Below are positions 1-8,382 of a stretch of 64,000 nucleotides of DNA, piece after piece; positions within the stretch are counted from its first letter, which is position 1; each line of letters begins with the position of its first letter. The notes below the pieces were generated by a model. It was not told the origin of the DNA. It did no database searches and saw only the letters and a list, made by a program, of their open reading frames with translations. This DNA comes from Bradyrhizobium sp. B124 (GTDB taxonomy: Bacteria; Pseudomonadota; Alphaproteobacteria; Rhizobiales; Xanthobacteraceae). The stretch is taken from the NCBI RefSeq assembly GCF_038967635.1, contig NZ_CP152413.1, forward strand, positions 1,798,001 to 1,862,000, read 5' to 3'. A program made the translations under genes and the position numbers.

Positions 1-534
1 CGCCAGACCTGCGGGCTTGTTCAGCACCATCACGTCGGCGTCCTCGAACAGGGTCATGTCCTTGAGGTCCTGGAGGGTCTTCTTCGCCGCTTCAGACAGG
101 CTGGCGGCCGCCTTCGGCGTATCGAGCCGCAGCGGCGGAATGCGGACGCTCTGCCCTTCTTCCAGCCGGTCCTTGCTGTCCGCACGCTTGCCGTTGACGC
201 GCAACTCGCCCTTCCGAACGATGCGCTGGATGTGGGAAAACGACAGGCCGGGGAAACGCGCCTCAAGAAAGCGGTCGACGCGCATGTTGTCCTCGTCCGC
301 CGTCACCACCACGGTCTGCACCTTGGTCGGCAGCGGCGGCGGCTCGGCGACGCTCTTCTCCGGCTCGGGCACGAATGGCTTGGGCGCCCGCTGCTTGTCG
401 CCAAGGCGCACCGCTGCTGACTTGCCGCCCGCACGATGCGCCGGCCCCAGCTCGGCCGCCGGGCCGCGATGGGGACGCGCGCCTTTGGCGCGCTCGCTCG
501 CTGGGCGGAGAGGTCTCTTGACGCGGCGGCTCAT
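1..534 (-). CDS. RluA-family pseudouridine synthase, N-terminal part (runs off the window)
   Basis: First 178 residues of an rRNA pseudouridine synthase of the RluA/RluC/RluD type, which isomerises uridines in 23S rRNA. The protein opens with a basic, Pro/Ala-rich, probably disordered stretch of about 75 residues. An S4 RNA-binding domain follows (around VDRFLEARFPGLSFSHIQR and VRKGELRVNGKR). The visible part ends at the start of the catalytic domain, in the typical phrase DVMVLNKPAGL. The catalytic Asp motif lies beyond the window edge, so RluC and RluD cannot be told apart. It is on the same strand as rarA, 2.6 kb upstream, with accessory genes between. Confidence 0.88.
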   Translation of the reverse strand, partial: MSRRVKRPLRPASERAKGARPHRGPAAELGPAHRAGGKSAAVRLGDKQRAPKPFVPEPEKSVAEPPPLPTKVQTVVVTADEDNMRVDRFLEARFPGLSFSHIQRIVRKGELRVNGKRADSKDRLEEGQSVRIPPLRLDTPKAAASLSEAAKKTLQDLKDMTLFEDADVMVLNKPAGLA

Positions 535-661
535 GGGGTTGCAACTCCGAAGTTAAGCCCGTGGGTAGCGCAAATGCCGCGAATCGTCACGGCGAAATCG
601 GTGTGAATCCGGCGCAACATCGGCCAAGTTCGGCCGCCTGCGGCAATCGAGGGGCCTTGGA

Positions 662-1603
662 ATGAGATTGGCACTATCGGCTTTGGCGGCGGCCCTGATG
701 CTGTCAGGGCCGGCGCTCGCCCAAGAGAGCCCTATGCCGGAAGATCTGGCCTGGAAGCTCCTGGAACTCGGCCGCGTCGTCGAGATGCCCAAGACGGCCG
801 CGCTCTACGCACCGATGCAACAGAAGGAGCCCTATCAGGGCGTCAAGGTCGAGCGCGACGTCAAGTACGGTCCCGCCGACCGCCATCTGCTCGACGTGTT
901 CGCGCCCGACCCAGCGGCGGCGGCGCCCCGGCCGGTGCTGATCTACATCCATGGCGGTGGCTTCATTGCCGGTAGCAAGCGCAACCCCGGCAGCCCGTTC
1001 TACGACAACGTCATGCTGTGGGCCGCCAAGAGCGGCTTTGTCGGCGTCAATGCCACCTATCGCCTGGCGCCGGCCTTTCCGTGGCCGGCAGGCGCCGAAG
1101 ACATGGCCGCGATCGTGCAGTGGGTCGCGGAGAACATCGCGAGCCGCGGCGGCGACCCCAGGCGCATCTTCCTGATGGGCCAGTCGGCCGGCGCGATCCA
1201 TGTCGCGAGCTATGTATCACACGGCGAATTCCACAAGGTGAAGGGCGGCGGCCTTGCCGGCGCGATCATGGTGTCGGGCATCTACGATCTGACGGCTTCG
1301 CCGGCCGGCGACGCCGAGCTCGCCTATTACGGCTCCGACCCCTCGCGCTACGCCGAGCGCTCCTCGCTGCAGGGCCTGGTCGCGAGCCCGATCCCGTTCC
1401 TGATCACCGCGGCCGAACTCGATCCGCCGCGCTTCGTCGAGCAGTTCGAGCTGTTGAAGCAGGCCAGCTGCAAGCGGCCGAGCGGCTGCGCCCGCAGCTT
1501 CATGCTGCCGCAGCACAGCCATATGTCCGAAGTCTATGCGATCAACACGCCGGACGCGCGGCTGACGGATGAGATTTTGGAGTTCGTGAAGAGCGTGAAG
1601 TGA
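662..1603 (+). CDS. Secreted alpha/beta hydrolase (carboxylesterase-like)
   Basis: 313-residue esterase/lipase-type hydrolase. Residues 1-20 form a signal peptide ending in ALA, so the enzyme is probably periplasmic. The oxyanion-hole motif HGGG is at 97-100. The nucleophile elbow GQSAG has its serine at 175. A likely acid (ITAAELDPP) and a His near LPQHSHM complete the triad. This is the hormone-sensitive-lipase/BD-FAE layout; the substrate is unknown. It is divergent from the pseudouridine synthase and has no operon partner. Confidence 0.85.
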   Translation: MRLALSALAAALMLSGPALAQESPMPEDLAWKLLELGRVVEMPKTAALYAPMQQKEPYQGVKVERDVKYGPADRHLLDVFAPDPAAAAPRPVLIYIHGGGFIAGSKRNPGSPFYDNVMLWAAKSGFVGVNATYRLAPAFPWPAGAEDMAAIVQWVAENIASRGGDPRRIFLMGQSAGAIHVASYVSHGEFHKVKGGGLAGAIMVSGIYDLTASPAGDAELAYYGSDPSRYAERSSLQGLVASPIPFLITAAELDPPRFVEQFELLKQASCKRPSGCARSFMLPQHSHMSEVYAINTPDARLTDEILEFVKSVK

Positions 1604-1824
1604 CGCGCCAGAGCAAGATGAAGTACCTGCCGTCGCAGCGGGCGCTGCCAAAATATCGAAAACAACCCCATGCACAGTAGCGGTGGCGGCCGGCGTTCGA
1701 CCGGGCAACTTGACACGTCGGGCAACTCAGGGATATATTTCTAATATTCCGAAACATGCGAGTGTCCCTCGCCCAAGGTTGATGCACGCTATTCAGGCGG
1801 TTTGCCGCCGCGCGGCGGATCAAT

Positions 1825-2163
1825 TCAATTTGCTTGGGGAGTAGCCCAGAAAATCAGCTTGACCACGGGTTGTTGGCTAGGCTGCGTCGTACAAATGTAC
1901 CAGTACTTCCAATCGAGGCCGTCTGTTTCAACTATGATTTCTACCACCTTCGACAGAACGGGGGCCGCCGTTTCGTACTTGGGTGGCGGTGGCAGCGCGC
2001 GTACGCTGTGGATCGCCGCTCCGTCCGCGAACACCGCTCCTCCTGGCGGCTCCGTAAGTAAGTTTAAACTGGTGAGAATACAGAGCTTATCGTTTGCGAC
2101 ATCCGCGACCGCGGACGTGGCACACGTAATCGCAGCGAGGAAAACGCAGAACGCGAACTTCAT
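1825..2163 (-). CDS. Small exported protein of unknown function
   Basis: 112 residues starting with a clear signal peptide (MKFAFCVFLAAITCATSAVA) and cleavage expected near VADVAND. The mature part has two Cys (KLCIL and YICTT) that could pair, and an aromatic stretch WKYWYI. No family is recognised. Base composition is less GC-rich than the flanking core genes. It may be a real orphan gene or a recent arrival in this accessory patch. Confidence 0.5.
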   Translation of the reverse strand: MKFAFCVFLAAITCATSAVADVANDKLCILTSLNLLTEPPGGAVFADGAAIHSVRALPPPPKYETAAPVLSKVVEIIVETDGLDWKYWYICTTQPSQQPVVKLIFWATPQAN

Positions 2164-2598
2164 TCCATCAATTCCTTGAACATCAACGCGCTCGAAGCGA
2201 TGGCGAAGCTAACATAGATTTATGCATTCACCATCAATGTCGGTTCATGGCTCTTCTCGGAAGTCCGGCAACGTCCGCTTTCGCGCCGCTCTTGGGGGAC
2301 AAGCGGACATCGATTCACGCGGTTGATTTATGAGTATGCGGCCTAGCTAGCACGCGGACTCATTAAGGCGCAGCCACACCGGATTGACGCGAGTTGAACA
2401 ATTGCAAGGTAGTTGGCGCCGAGCCTGTCAATGGCTCGGCTGTCAGGCTCAACTGGTCGCTGTGCACCCGAAAGCGGACCTATTGTGCTTACCTTGAGTT
2501 TTGTCGTTCATGACCCACAGCGGACATTGGGCACCGCCTCGCGCTACCGGTTCGTACGGCTGGCAATGGCGACAGCGCGCGAGTACCATCGCAACATT
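2164..2598. other. Intergenic stretch with first copy of a 92-bp direct repeat
   Basis: 435 bases without a convincing gene. It holds the first repeat copy (2257-2348) and, further on, isolated pieces reading AGCGGAC near 2469 and 2520 that resemble the repeat's hairpin arm. In-frame start codons extend the next gene back to 2413, but that upstream part lacks coding character. Confidence 0.5.
2257..2348. repeat. 92-bp direct repeat, copy 1
   Basis: Aligns without gaps to 3070-3161, differing mainly near the right end. It contains the inverted repeat GTCCGCTT (2273-2280) and AAGCGGAC (2301-2308). Its right end (CGGCCTAGCT) is the same sequence that carries the rarA stop codon in copy 2, so rarA-flanking DNA is duplicated here. 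Confidence 0.9.
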
Positions 2599-3039
2599 AT
2601 GAGGCAACACCTTCTATTCTACCTGCTGATAACGTTGGCAATGGTTCAGCCAGCTGATGCGTGCTCATCTGCTGTAGAATATCCTCATACACTTCTGGAT
2701 CGATTGCCTTCGACTGCACTAAAACAGTCCGTGGTCGCAGTTGTCGAGCCCATCGATCTCCTGCCCCCACGATGGGCGGAAGGCGATGCTTGGGGAACGA
2801 CACCACTTGTGAAAGTACGGGTCCTCGAAGCTGTACAGGGTGTCTCCGAAGGGCAGACCTTTGTCGTCAATCTCGGCGGCTGGATGTGTGGCGGCTTAGT
2901 TTCCCGGAATTCACTACTGGTCGCAGGGAAACGGCACTTCTACATCGCGGGTCAGTTTGCGAGCACTGATAAGGGGGATGTTGAATTCGTTGGCAAATGG
3001 GTTGGAAACAAACGCGTTCGGATTTTCGAGCGTGAATAA
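2599..3039 (+). CDS. Small secreted Cys-containing protein of unknown function
   Basis: 146 residues from the ATG at 2599. That start is chosen because the signal peptide (MRQHLLFYLLITLAMVQPADA) begins there. The mature protein starts with Cys right after the signal (ACSSAV) and has a second Cys in GGWMCGG. The segment VVAVVEP...LVKVRVLEAVQG...FVVN resembles the beta-strand pattern of TIMP/netrin-like bacterial proteins; this is a weak inference. AT-richer than its neighbours and bracketed by direct repeats, so probably mobile or recently acquired. Confidence 0.6.
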   Translation: MRQHLLFYLLITLAMVQPADACSSAVEYPHTLLDRLPSTALKQSVVAVVEPIDLLPPRWAEGDAWGTTPLVKVRVLEAVQGVSEGQTFVVNLGGWMCGGLVSRNSLLVAGKRHFYIAGQFASTDKGDVEFVGKWVGNKRVRIFERE

Positions 3040-3069
3040 TGAACGCTCGATTTCCGCTTTTGGCCCTTA

Positions 3070-3161
3070 TCGGAAGTCCGGCAACGTCCGCTTTCGCGCC
3101 GCTCTTGGGGGACAAGCGGACTTCGATTCACGCGGTTAGTTCATAAGTACGCGGCCTAGCT
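3070..3161. repeat. 92-bp direct repeat, copy 2 (overlaps the rarA stop)
   Basis: Second copy, offset by exactly 813 bases from copy 1. Hairpin arms are at 3086-3093 and 3114-3121. It runs over the rarA stop codon (complement of 3156-3158), which suggests the repeat unit is derived from the rarA 3' flank. Confidence 0.9.
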
Positions 3162-4490
3162 CCCGCCGCGCTCCTTGCGCAGCCTGTTCCAATAATCCAG
3201 CCGCTTGCGGATCTCGCGCTCGAAGCCGCGGTCGGGCGGATCGTAGAAGGTTTGGCGGCCGAGCGCTTCCGGGAAGTAGCCCTGGCCGGAGAACGCGTCG
3301 GGCGCGTCGTGATCGTATTGATAGCCGGAGCCATAGCCTTCCGACTTCATCAGCTTGGTCGGCGAATTCAGGATGTGCTTCGGCGGCAGCAGCGAGCCGC
3401 CCTGCTTCGCGGTCTGCATCGCAGCGCCGAATGCCGTGTACACCGCGTTCGATTTCGGCGCGGTGGCGAGATAGACAACGGCCTGCGCGATCGCGAGCTC
3501 GCCCTCGGGTGAGCCCAGGAAGTCATAGGCATCCTTGGCGGCGTTGCAGACCGCCAGCGCCTGTGGATCGGCGAGACCAATGTCCTCGACCGCCATCCGC
3601 ACCACGCGCCGCGCCAGGAACAGCGGATCCTCGCCGGCATCGAGCATGCGCGCGAGATAATACAATGCCGCATCCGGATCGGAGCCGCGCACCGACTTGT
3701 GCAGCGCCGAGATCAGATTGTAGTGACCGTCGGCCGATTTGTCGTAGATCGGCGCGCGGCGTTGCAGGATGGCCTGCAACTGCTCGGCATTGAACACCTC
3801 GCCCTTGCGCGCGGCGCGCCAGACCTCTTCGGCCAATGTCAGCGAGGCGCGGCCGTCACCGTCGGCCATCCGCACCAGCACGGCGCGTGCTTCCAGATCG
3901 AGCGGCAGGGTCTTGCCCTCGATCTTCTCGGCATTGGCAAACAACCGTTCGATCGCGGCCGTGTCGAGCGAATGAAACACCAGCACGCGGGCACGCGACA
4001 GCAGCGCCGCGTTGAGCTCGAACGAAGGGTTCTCCGTGGTGGCGCCGACCAGCACCACGGTGCCGTCCTCCATCACGGGCAGGAAGGAATCCTGCTGCGC
4101 GCGGTTGAACCTGTGCACCTCGTCGACGAACAGCAGCGTGCCCTTGCCGGTCTCGCGCCGGGCCCGCGCGGCATCGAACGCCTTCTTCAGGTCGGCGACG
4201 CCGGAGAACACCGCGGAGATCTGCTCGAAATGCAGCTCGGTGGCGTCGGCCAACAGCCGCGCCACGGTGGTCTTGCCGGTGCCGGGCGGTCCCCAGAACA
4301 CCAGCGAACCCAGCGTGCGCGTCTCCAGCATGCGGGTCAGCGCGCCGTCGGGGCCGAGGATGTGATCCTGACCGACGACGTCGGCCAGGGTGCGCGGGCG
4401 CAGCCGGTCCGGCAGCGGGTGTGGCGCGTCCTGCTCCATCCCCGCCGCGGCGAACAGGTTGCTGGCCTCGCGCGGTTGCTTCGGGCTCAC
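3156..4490 (-). CDS. rarA: Replication-associated recombination protein A (AAA+ ATPase)
   Basis: 444-residue RarA/MgsA (WRNIP1 family), a clamp-loader-like ATPase that acts at stalled replication forks. The Walker A motif is GPPGTGKTT, Walker B is LLFVDEVHRFN, and sensor 1 lies in GATTENPSF. The C-terminal oligomerisation part includes ALYYLARMLDAGEDPLFLARR. Length is normal for the family. The start lies 20 bases downstream of the protease stop, so the two are probably one transcription unit. The stop lies inside the second copy of the 92-bp repeat. Confidence 0.96.
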   Translation of the reverse strand: MSPKQPREASNLFAAAGMEQDAPHPLPDRLRPRTLADVVGQDHILGPDGALTRMLETRTLGSLVFWGPPGTGKTTVARLLADATELHFEQISAVFSGVADLKKAFDAARARRETGKGTLLFVDEVHRFNRAQQDSFLPVMEDGTVVLVGATTENPSFELNAALLSRARVLVFHSLDTAAIERLFANAEKIEGKTLPLDLEARAVLVRMADGDGRASLTLAEEVWRAARKGEVFNAEQLQAILQRRAPIYDKSADGHYNLISALHKSVRGSDPDAALYYLARMLDAGEDPLFLARRVVRMAVEDIGLADPQALAVCNAAKDAYDFLGSPEGELAIAQAVVYLATAPKSNAVYTAFGAAMQTAKQGGSLLPPKHILNSPTKLMKSEGYGSGYQYDHDAPDAFSGQGYFPEALGRQTFYDPPDRGFEREIRKRLDYWNRLRKERGGS

Positions 4491-4509
4491 TTGCGGTTCA
4501 CCTTGGGGC

Positions 4510-5922
4510 TCATCCGCCGAGCGTCACGTTGATCTGCTGGCCGCCGCGCACCAGCGTGATGCGCCAGATCCGCGACCCCGCCTTCGATACCTTGTCGAGG
4601 TCGCTGGTTCGCACGATCTTCTCATTGTTGACGGCAAGAATGATGTCGCCCTTCTGGAAGCCGACATTGGCGGCCGTGCCGTCGTCGGCGAGCTCGGTGA
4701 CGACGACGCCCTCCGCGCCGGCGTCGAGATGCAGCTCATCGGCCAGCGCCGGCGAGATGTTGGCGACCTTGGCGCCCTGGAACGGCGAACGCGCGGTCAG
4801 CACGATCTCGTCGCGGTTGGTGTCGGGCGCGGTCTCCAGCGGCACGGTGAGCTTCACCGGCTTGCCGGCGCGCTGCACCTCGATCTCCGCGTTGCCGCCG
4901 AGCGGACGGGTCGCGAAGCGGTAGTCAAACGCATTGGGATCGTCGATCGGCGTGCCGTCGATCCCGACGATCAGATCGGACAGTTTGAGCCCGGCCTTCG
5001 CCGCCGGGCTGTTCGGCGCGACATTGGCGACCAGCGCGCCGGTCGGCAGCTTCAGCCCGAGTGTCTCTGCGATCTCCGGTGTGACGGCCTGCAGCCGCGC
5101 GCCAAGCCATGGCCGCTTCACCGCCTTGCCGCCGCTCTTGGCGGAGGCCACCACCACCCGCACCATGTTGGCGGGGATCGCGAAGCCGATGCCCTGCGAA
5201 CCGCCGGAGCGCGAGAAGATCGCGGTATTGATGCCGGCGAGCCGGCCGGTCATGTCGACCAGCGCGCCGCCCGAATTGCCGGGATTGATCGCCGCGTCGG
5301 TCTGAATGAAGAATTGATAATCCGTGATCCCGACTTGAGTGCGCGCCAGCGCCGAGATGATGCCGTGCGTCACGGTCTGGCCGACGCCGAACGGATTGCC
5401 GATCGCCAGCACGACGTCGCCGACCTGCAGCTGATCCGAATTGGCGAAGTCGAGCGTCGCGAACTTCTCCTTGTTGGTGCCCTTCAGTCGCAGCACCGCG
5501 AGATCGGTGCGGCTGTCCTTCAGCACGATCTCGGCCTCGTATTCGCGCTTGTCGGCGAGCGAGACCTTCACCTGGTCGGCGCCCTCGATCACGTGATTGT
5601 TTGTGACCACGAGGCCGGAGCCATCGACCATCACGCCGGAGCCAAGCGAGCGCTGCATCTGCTCGGGCTGCTGCCCCGGGACGCCGAAGAAGCGGCGGAA
5701 GATCGGATCGTCCAGAAACGGATTGCGGTTCTGCACGGTCTTGGCAGCGTAGACATTGACCACCGCCGGCTGCACCCGCTGCACGATCGGCGCATAGGAC
5801 AATTGGAGCTCAGCCTGCGAGGACGGCACGCGGCGGTCCTGGGCCGCGGACGGGGACAGATTCCCCATGAAAGCCAATGTGCACAGAGCGGATATGGTAG
5901 CGAAGCGGACAGGTCGGAGCAT
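4510..5922 (-). CDS. Do-like periplasmic serine protease (DegP/DegQ family)
   Basis: 470-residue HtrA-family protease for quality control of envelope proteins. The ATG at 5922 is chosen because GAGAGG sits just upstream and a signal peptide (ending PSAAQ) begins there; an in-frame start at 6051 would add residues without signal character. Catalytic triad: His110 (TNNHVIEG), Asp140 (SRTDLAVL) and Ser217 (NPGNSGGA). Two PDZ domains follow, with hydrophobic loops such as GFAIPANMV. It is immediately upstream of rarA, an order I recall from related Rhizobiales. Confidence 0.94.
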   Translation of the reverse strand: MLRPVRFATISALCTLAFMGNLSPSAAQDRRVPSSQAELQLSYAPIVQRVQPAVVNVYAAKTVQNRNPFLDDPIFRRFFGVPGQQPEQMQRSLGSGVMVDGSGLVVTNNHVIEGADQVKVSLADKREYEAEIVLKDSRTDLAVLRLKGTNKEKFATLDFANSDQLQVGDVVLAIGNPFGVGQTVTHGIISALARTQVGITDYQFFIQTDAAINPGNSGGALVDMTGRLAGINTAIFSRSGGSQGIGFAIPANMVRVVVASAKSGGKAVKRPWLGARLQAVTPEIAETLGLKLPTGALVANVAPNSPAAKAGLKLSDLIVGIDGTPIDDPNAFDYRFATRPLGGNAEIEVQRAGKPVKLTVPLETAPDTNRDEIVLTARSPFQGAKVANISPALADELHLDAGAEGVVVTELADDGTAANVGFQKGDIILAVNNEKIVRTSDLDKVSKAGSRIWRITLVRGGQQINVTLGG

Positions 5923-6084
5923 TCTTACCTCTCGTAGAAACGCCGGAATATAGGCGTGTTCGCCGGGCAATTGAAGGGCGCCCGGCCGGATAACTGGCCC
6001 CCGCCGGACCGGTGCAAAACCGGCGGCAGCCGCGTTGAAGCGCGCCGCCAAACTTCTATGATGACTGTCATCTCACTGCGCCGC

Positions 6085-6114
6085 TCCGCTTGTTGCCTGC
6101 GGACAACAAGCGGA
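6085..6114. promoter_or_regulatory. Perfect 11-bp inverted repeat between divergent protease and porin genes
   Basis: TCCGCTTGTTG (6085-6095) and CAACAAGCGGA (6104-6114) are perfect complements around an 8-base loop. The site lies between two gene starts (5922 minus, 6213 plus), where a terminator would be unexpected, so an operator or a structured leader is more likely. The sequence CTGTCAT at 6065-6071 next to it, and CTGTCGT-GCGT-CAGTCAC at 6134-6151, are loosely Pho-box-like; the downstream match is weak. Confidence 0.4.
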
Positions 6115-6212
6115 ACTGCGATGCCAGGCGGCGCTGTCGTGCGTCAGTCACGATCAACTCCTAGGACGTTTCAGTGAGTGAGTGGGGAATTCAAACACAA
6201 CAGGGGTGCACA

Positions 6213-7811
6213 ATGGGTGCGACAAAAGTTGGTGCAATCGCCATAGGGCTCGCAGGGGCGCTCGCCGCCTCGCCGGCCTATTCGCAATCGGCCGGAGGCG
6301 GCAGCGACGCGGAGATCGCGCTGCTGAAGCAGCAGCTGAAGATGCTCGAGCAGAAGCTCGACAAGCTGCAGAAGCAGACCAATGCCAATACCGCGACCGC
6401 AGCCAGCGCGAACGCCAACGCGAAGGCGGCGGATGCCAAGGCCGCGCGGGTCGCCAGCGCCAACGCCGCGATCCCGGTCAAGGGCCCGGTCGCGCCGTCG
6501 GGCGTCGTGGTGACGCTGCCGAACAACCGGCCGACGATCTGTACTGCGGATGAACAGAACTGCGTTGCGATCACGAGCCGCGTGCACTGGGATGTCGGCG
6601 GTTACGACTATCGTCCGAACACCGCGAGTACCTCGCCGCAGAAGCTCGACAGCGGCGAGAACCTCCGCCGCGCCCGCATCGGCATCGTCGGCAAGTTCTT
6701 CGGCGACTGGAATTACGCGCTGATCTACGACTTCGGCGGCTCGTCCGACGGCTTCGGCGGTGCGGCACCGGGATCGCTGCCCGGCGGCGGCACCTCCGGC
6801 GTCGAGAATGCGTATCTGAGCTACACCGGCTTGAAGCCGTTCGGCGGCAAGATGGCGATCGAAGGCGGCATCATGGACCTGCTCTGGACCATGGACGAGT
6901 CGACCAGTTCCAACGACATCCTGTTCATGGAGCGCGCCTCGGCCGGCATCATCGCGCAGAACGTCGCGGCCGGCGACTTCCGTTCCGCCATCGGCACCCG
7001 CTGGTGGAACGACCAGCTCTGGCTCGGCGGCTATGCCACCGGACCGACCACCGGCCAGATTCACTCGGCCTCCAGCGTCACCCCGGCCGGATCATCGGAG
7101 CAGTATGGCGCGGTGGTCCGCGTCGCCGGCAATCCGATCAGCGGCAAGGACTATTCGGTGCATATCGGCGCCGATGCGGAATGGCTGGTGCAGCCGCCGC
7201 GCAATCAGCTGACGCAGGCGCAGACGCTCACGCTGAACGACCGGCCCGAGCTGCGCATCGACCCGACGACGCTGATCTCGACCGGTGCGATCGCCAACGT
7301 CTCGGGCGCGCAGGTCTACGGCGTCGAGGCGGCAGCGACCTACGGCCCGTTCATCGCGCAAGGCGAGTACTATTGGTTCAATGTCGACCGCTCCGCGAAT
7401 ACCGGGCTGCCGCCGTTCGGCGCGCCGAGCCTGAAATTCGACGGCGGTTACGCGCAGGTCGGCTACGTGCTGACCGGCGAGAACCACGCCTATAATCCGG
7501 CCACGGCTTCCTACGGCGGTATCAAACCGCACGATCCGTTCTCGCTTGCCGGCGGCGGCATCGGCGCGTGGGAAATCGCCGGCCGCGTCAGCATGATGAA
7601 CCTCAACGATCAGGTCGGCCAGGCCGTCGGCATCGCCGGCGGACGGCAGACCGTCTACACCGCCGCGCTGAACTGGTACGTCAACAACAACGTCCGCTTC
7701 ATGCTGAACTACCTGCACGGCGACATCGCCAAGCAGGCTTCGGCGACCTCGCCCGTGGATGCCGGCTCGAAGTTCGACGCGGTCGCGCTGCGCACGCAGG
7801 TTGCGTTCTGA
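6213..7811 (+). CDS. Outer-membrane porin, phosphate-selective OprO/OprP-like
   Basis: 532-residue beta-barrel porin. The ATG at 6213 gives a proper signal peptide (MGATKVGAIAIG to AYSQS). After the signal comes a heptad coiled-coil (AEIALLKQQLKMLEQKLDKL), then an Ala/Asn linker, then the barrel with alternating strands and glycine-rich turns, ending in VALRTQVAF with terminal Phe, the usual signal for outer-membrane insertion. The RRARIGIVGKFFGDWNYALIYDF region is typical of the phosphate-selective porin O/P family. The true substrate is unknown. A hairpin follows the stop at 7839. Confidence 0.85.
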   Translation: MGATKVGAIAIGLAGALAASPAYSQSAGGGSDAEIALLKQQLKMLEQKLDKLQKQTNANTATAASANANAKAADAKAARVASANAAIPVKGPVAPSGVVVTLPNNRPTICTADEQNCVAITSRVHWDVGGYDYRPNTASTSPQKLDSGENLRRARIGIVGKFFGDWNYALIYDFGGSSDGFGGAAPGSLPGGGTSGVENAYLSYTGLKPFGGKMAIEGGIMDLLWTMDESTSSNDILFMERASAGIIAQNVAAGDFRSAIGTRWWNDQLWLGGYATGPTTGQIHSASSVTPAGSSEQYGAVVRVAGNPISGKDYSVHIGADAEWLVQPPRNQLTQAQTLTLNDRPELRIDPTTLISTGAIANVSGAQVYGVEAAATYGPFIAQGEYYWFNVDRSANTGLPPFGAPSLKFDGGYAQVGYVLTGENHAYNPATASYGGIKPHDPFSLAGGGIGAWEIAGRVSMMNLNDQVGQAVGIAGGRQTVYTAALNWYVNNNVRFMLNYLHGDIAKQASATSPVDAGSKFDAVALRTQVAF

Positions 7812-7838
7812 CACGATCTGATCAGCGCCGATAACAAT

Positions 7839-7866
7839 GGCCGGGAGCGACACGCCGCTCCCGGCC
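7839..7866 (+). terminator. Stem-loop terminator after the porin gene
   Basis: A perfect 11-bp stem GGCCGGGAGCG / CGCTCCCGGCC with a 6-base loop, followed by TTCTTC. It lies between the convergent porin and HxlR genes and could serve both, although the T-run is weak. Confidence 0.65.
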
Positions 7867-7883
7867 TTCTTCATTACAAATTG

Positions 7884-8264
7884 TCAGGCCGCGCGCTTTG
7901 ACTTCTTCACGACGACTTCCGGCGCCGGCGCGCAGGACAGCCGTTCCTGATGGCCCTCGCCCCAGGCTTTCAAAATATCGATCACCGGACGCAGGCTCTC
8001 GCCGAGTTCGGAGAGCGTGTATTCGACCCGCGGCGGCACCTCGGCGTAGACCTTGCGGTTCACGAGGCCATCGTCCTCGAGCGCACGAAGCTGCTTGGTC
8101 AGCATGCGCTGGGTGATGCCGGGCATCCGCCGCCGCAACTCGCCGAAGCGCTGGGTGCCGGCCTGCAGGTGATACAGGATCACGCCCTTCCATTTGCCGT
8201 CGATCAGGTCGAGCGCCGCCTCGACCGCGCAGCCCGGCCGGCGCGCGAAATTCTTCCGTTTCAT
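7884..8264 (-). CDS. HxlR-family transcriptional regulator
   Basis: 126-residue winged-helix regulator. The ATG at 8264 (GGGAAA upstream) is preferred over a TTG 24 bases further out. The conserved Cys in RRPGCAVEA precedes the DNA-binding core IDGKWKGVILYHL and RMPGITQRMLTKQL. HxlR proteins such as YodB and HypR sense electrophiles or quinones through such a Cys. The gene is divergent from an NAD(P)H:quinone-reductase-like enzyme, the classic target arrangement. The C-terminus is Lys-rich (VVVKKSKRAA). Confidence 0.9.
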   Translation of the reverse strand: MKRKNFARRPGCAVEAALDLIDGKWKGVILYHLQAGTQRFGELRRRMPGITQRMLTKQLRALEDDGLVNRKVYAEVPPRVEYTLSELGESLRPVIDILKAWGEGHQERLSCAPAPEVVVKKSKRAA

Positions 8265-8289
8265 CGGTAATTTCCCAATAGTATACAAA

Positions 8290-8306
8290 CAGGGACTAGT
8301 TCCCTG
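8290..8306. promoter_or_regulatory. Candidate HxlR operator in the divergent promoter region
   Basis: Inverted repeat CAGGGA (8290-8295), CTAGT, TCCCTG (8301-8306), 25 bases upstream of the regulator start and about 80 bases upstream of the oxidoreductase. A second palindrome, GTATAC (8281-8286), is adjacent. Autoregulation of HxlR genes from such sites is known; assignment here is inference. Confidence 0.45.
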
Positions 8307-8382
8307 ATTTTACAGTACTTGCCAAAAGGACGCCAGCACGACAGTTAAGGCGGCAGGCAATCGCCCACCACGGAGACTAGGC

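Noticed and set aside
6174..6212. Upstream GTG/ATG-type start extending the porin by 13 residues
   Set aside because: The extra residues would precede the signal peptide and disturb it; the ATG at 6213 gives a normal signal peptide.
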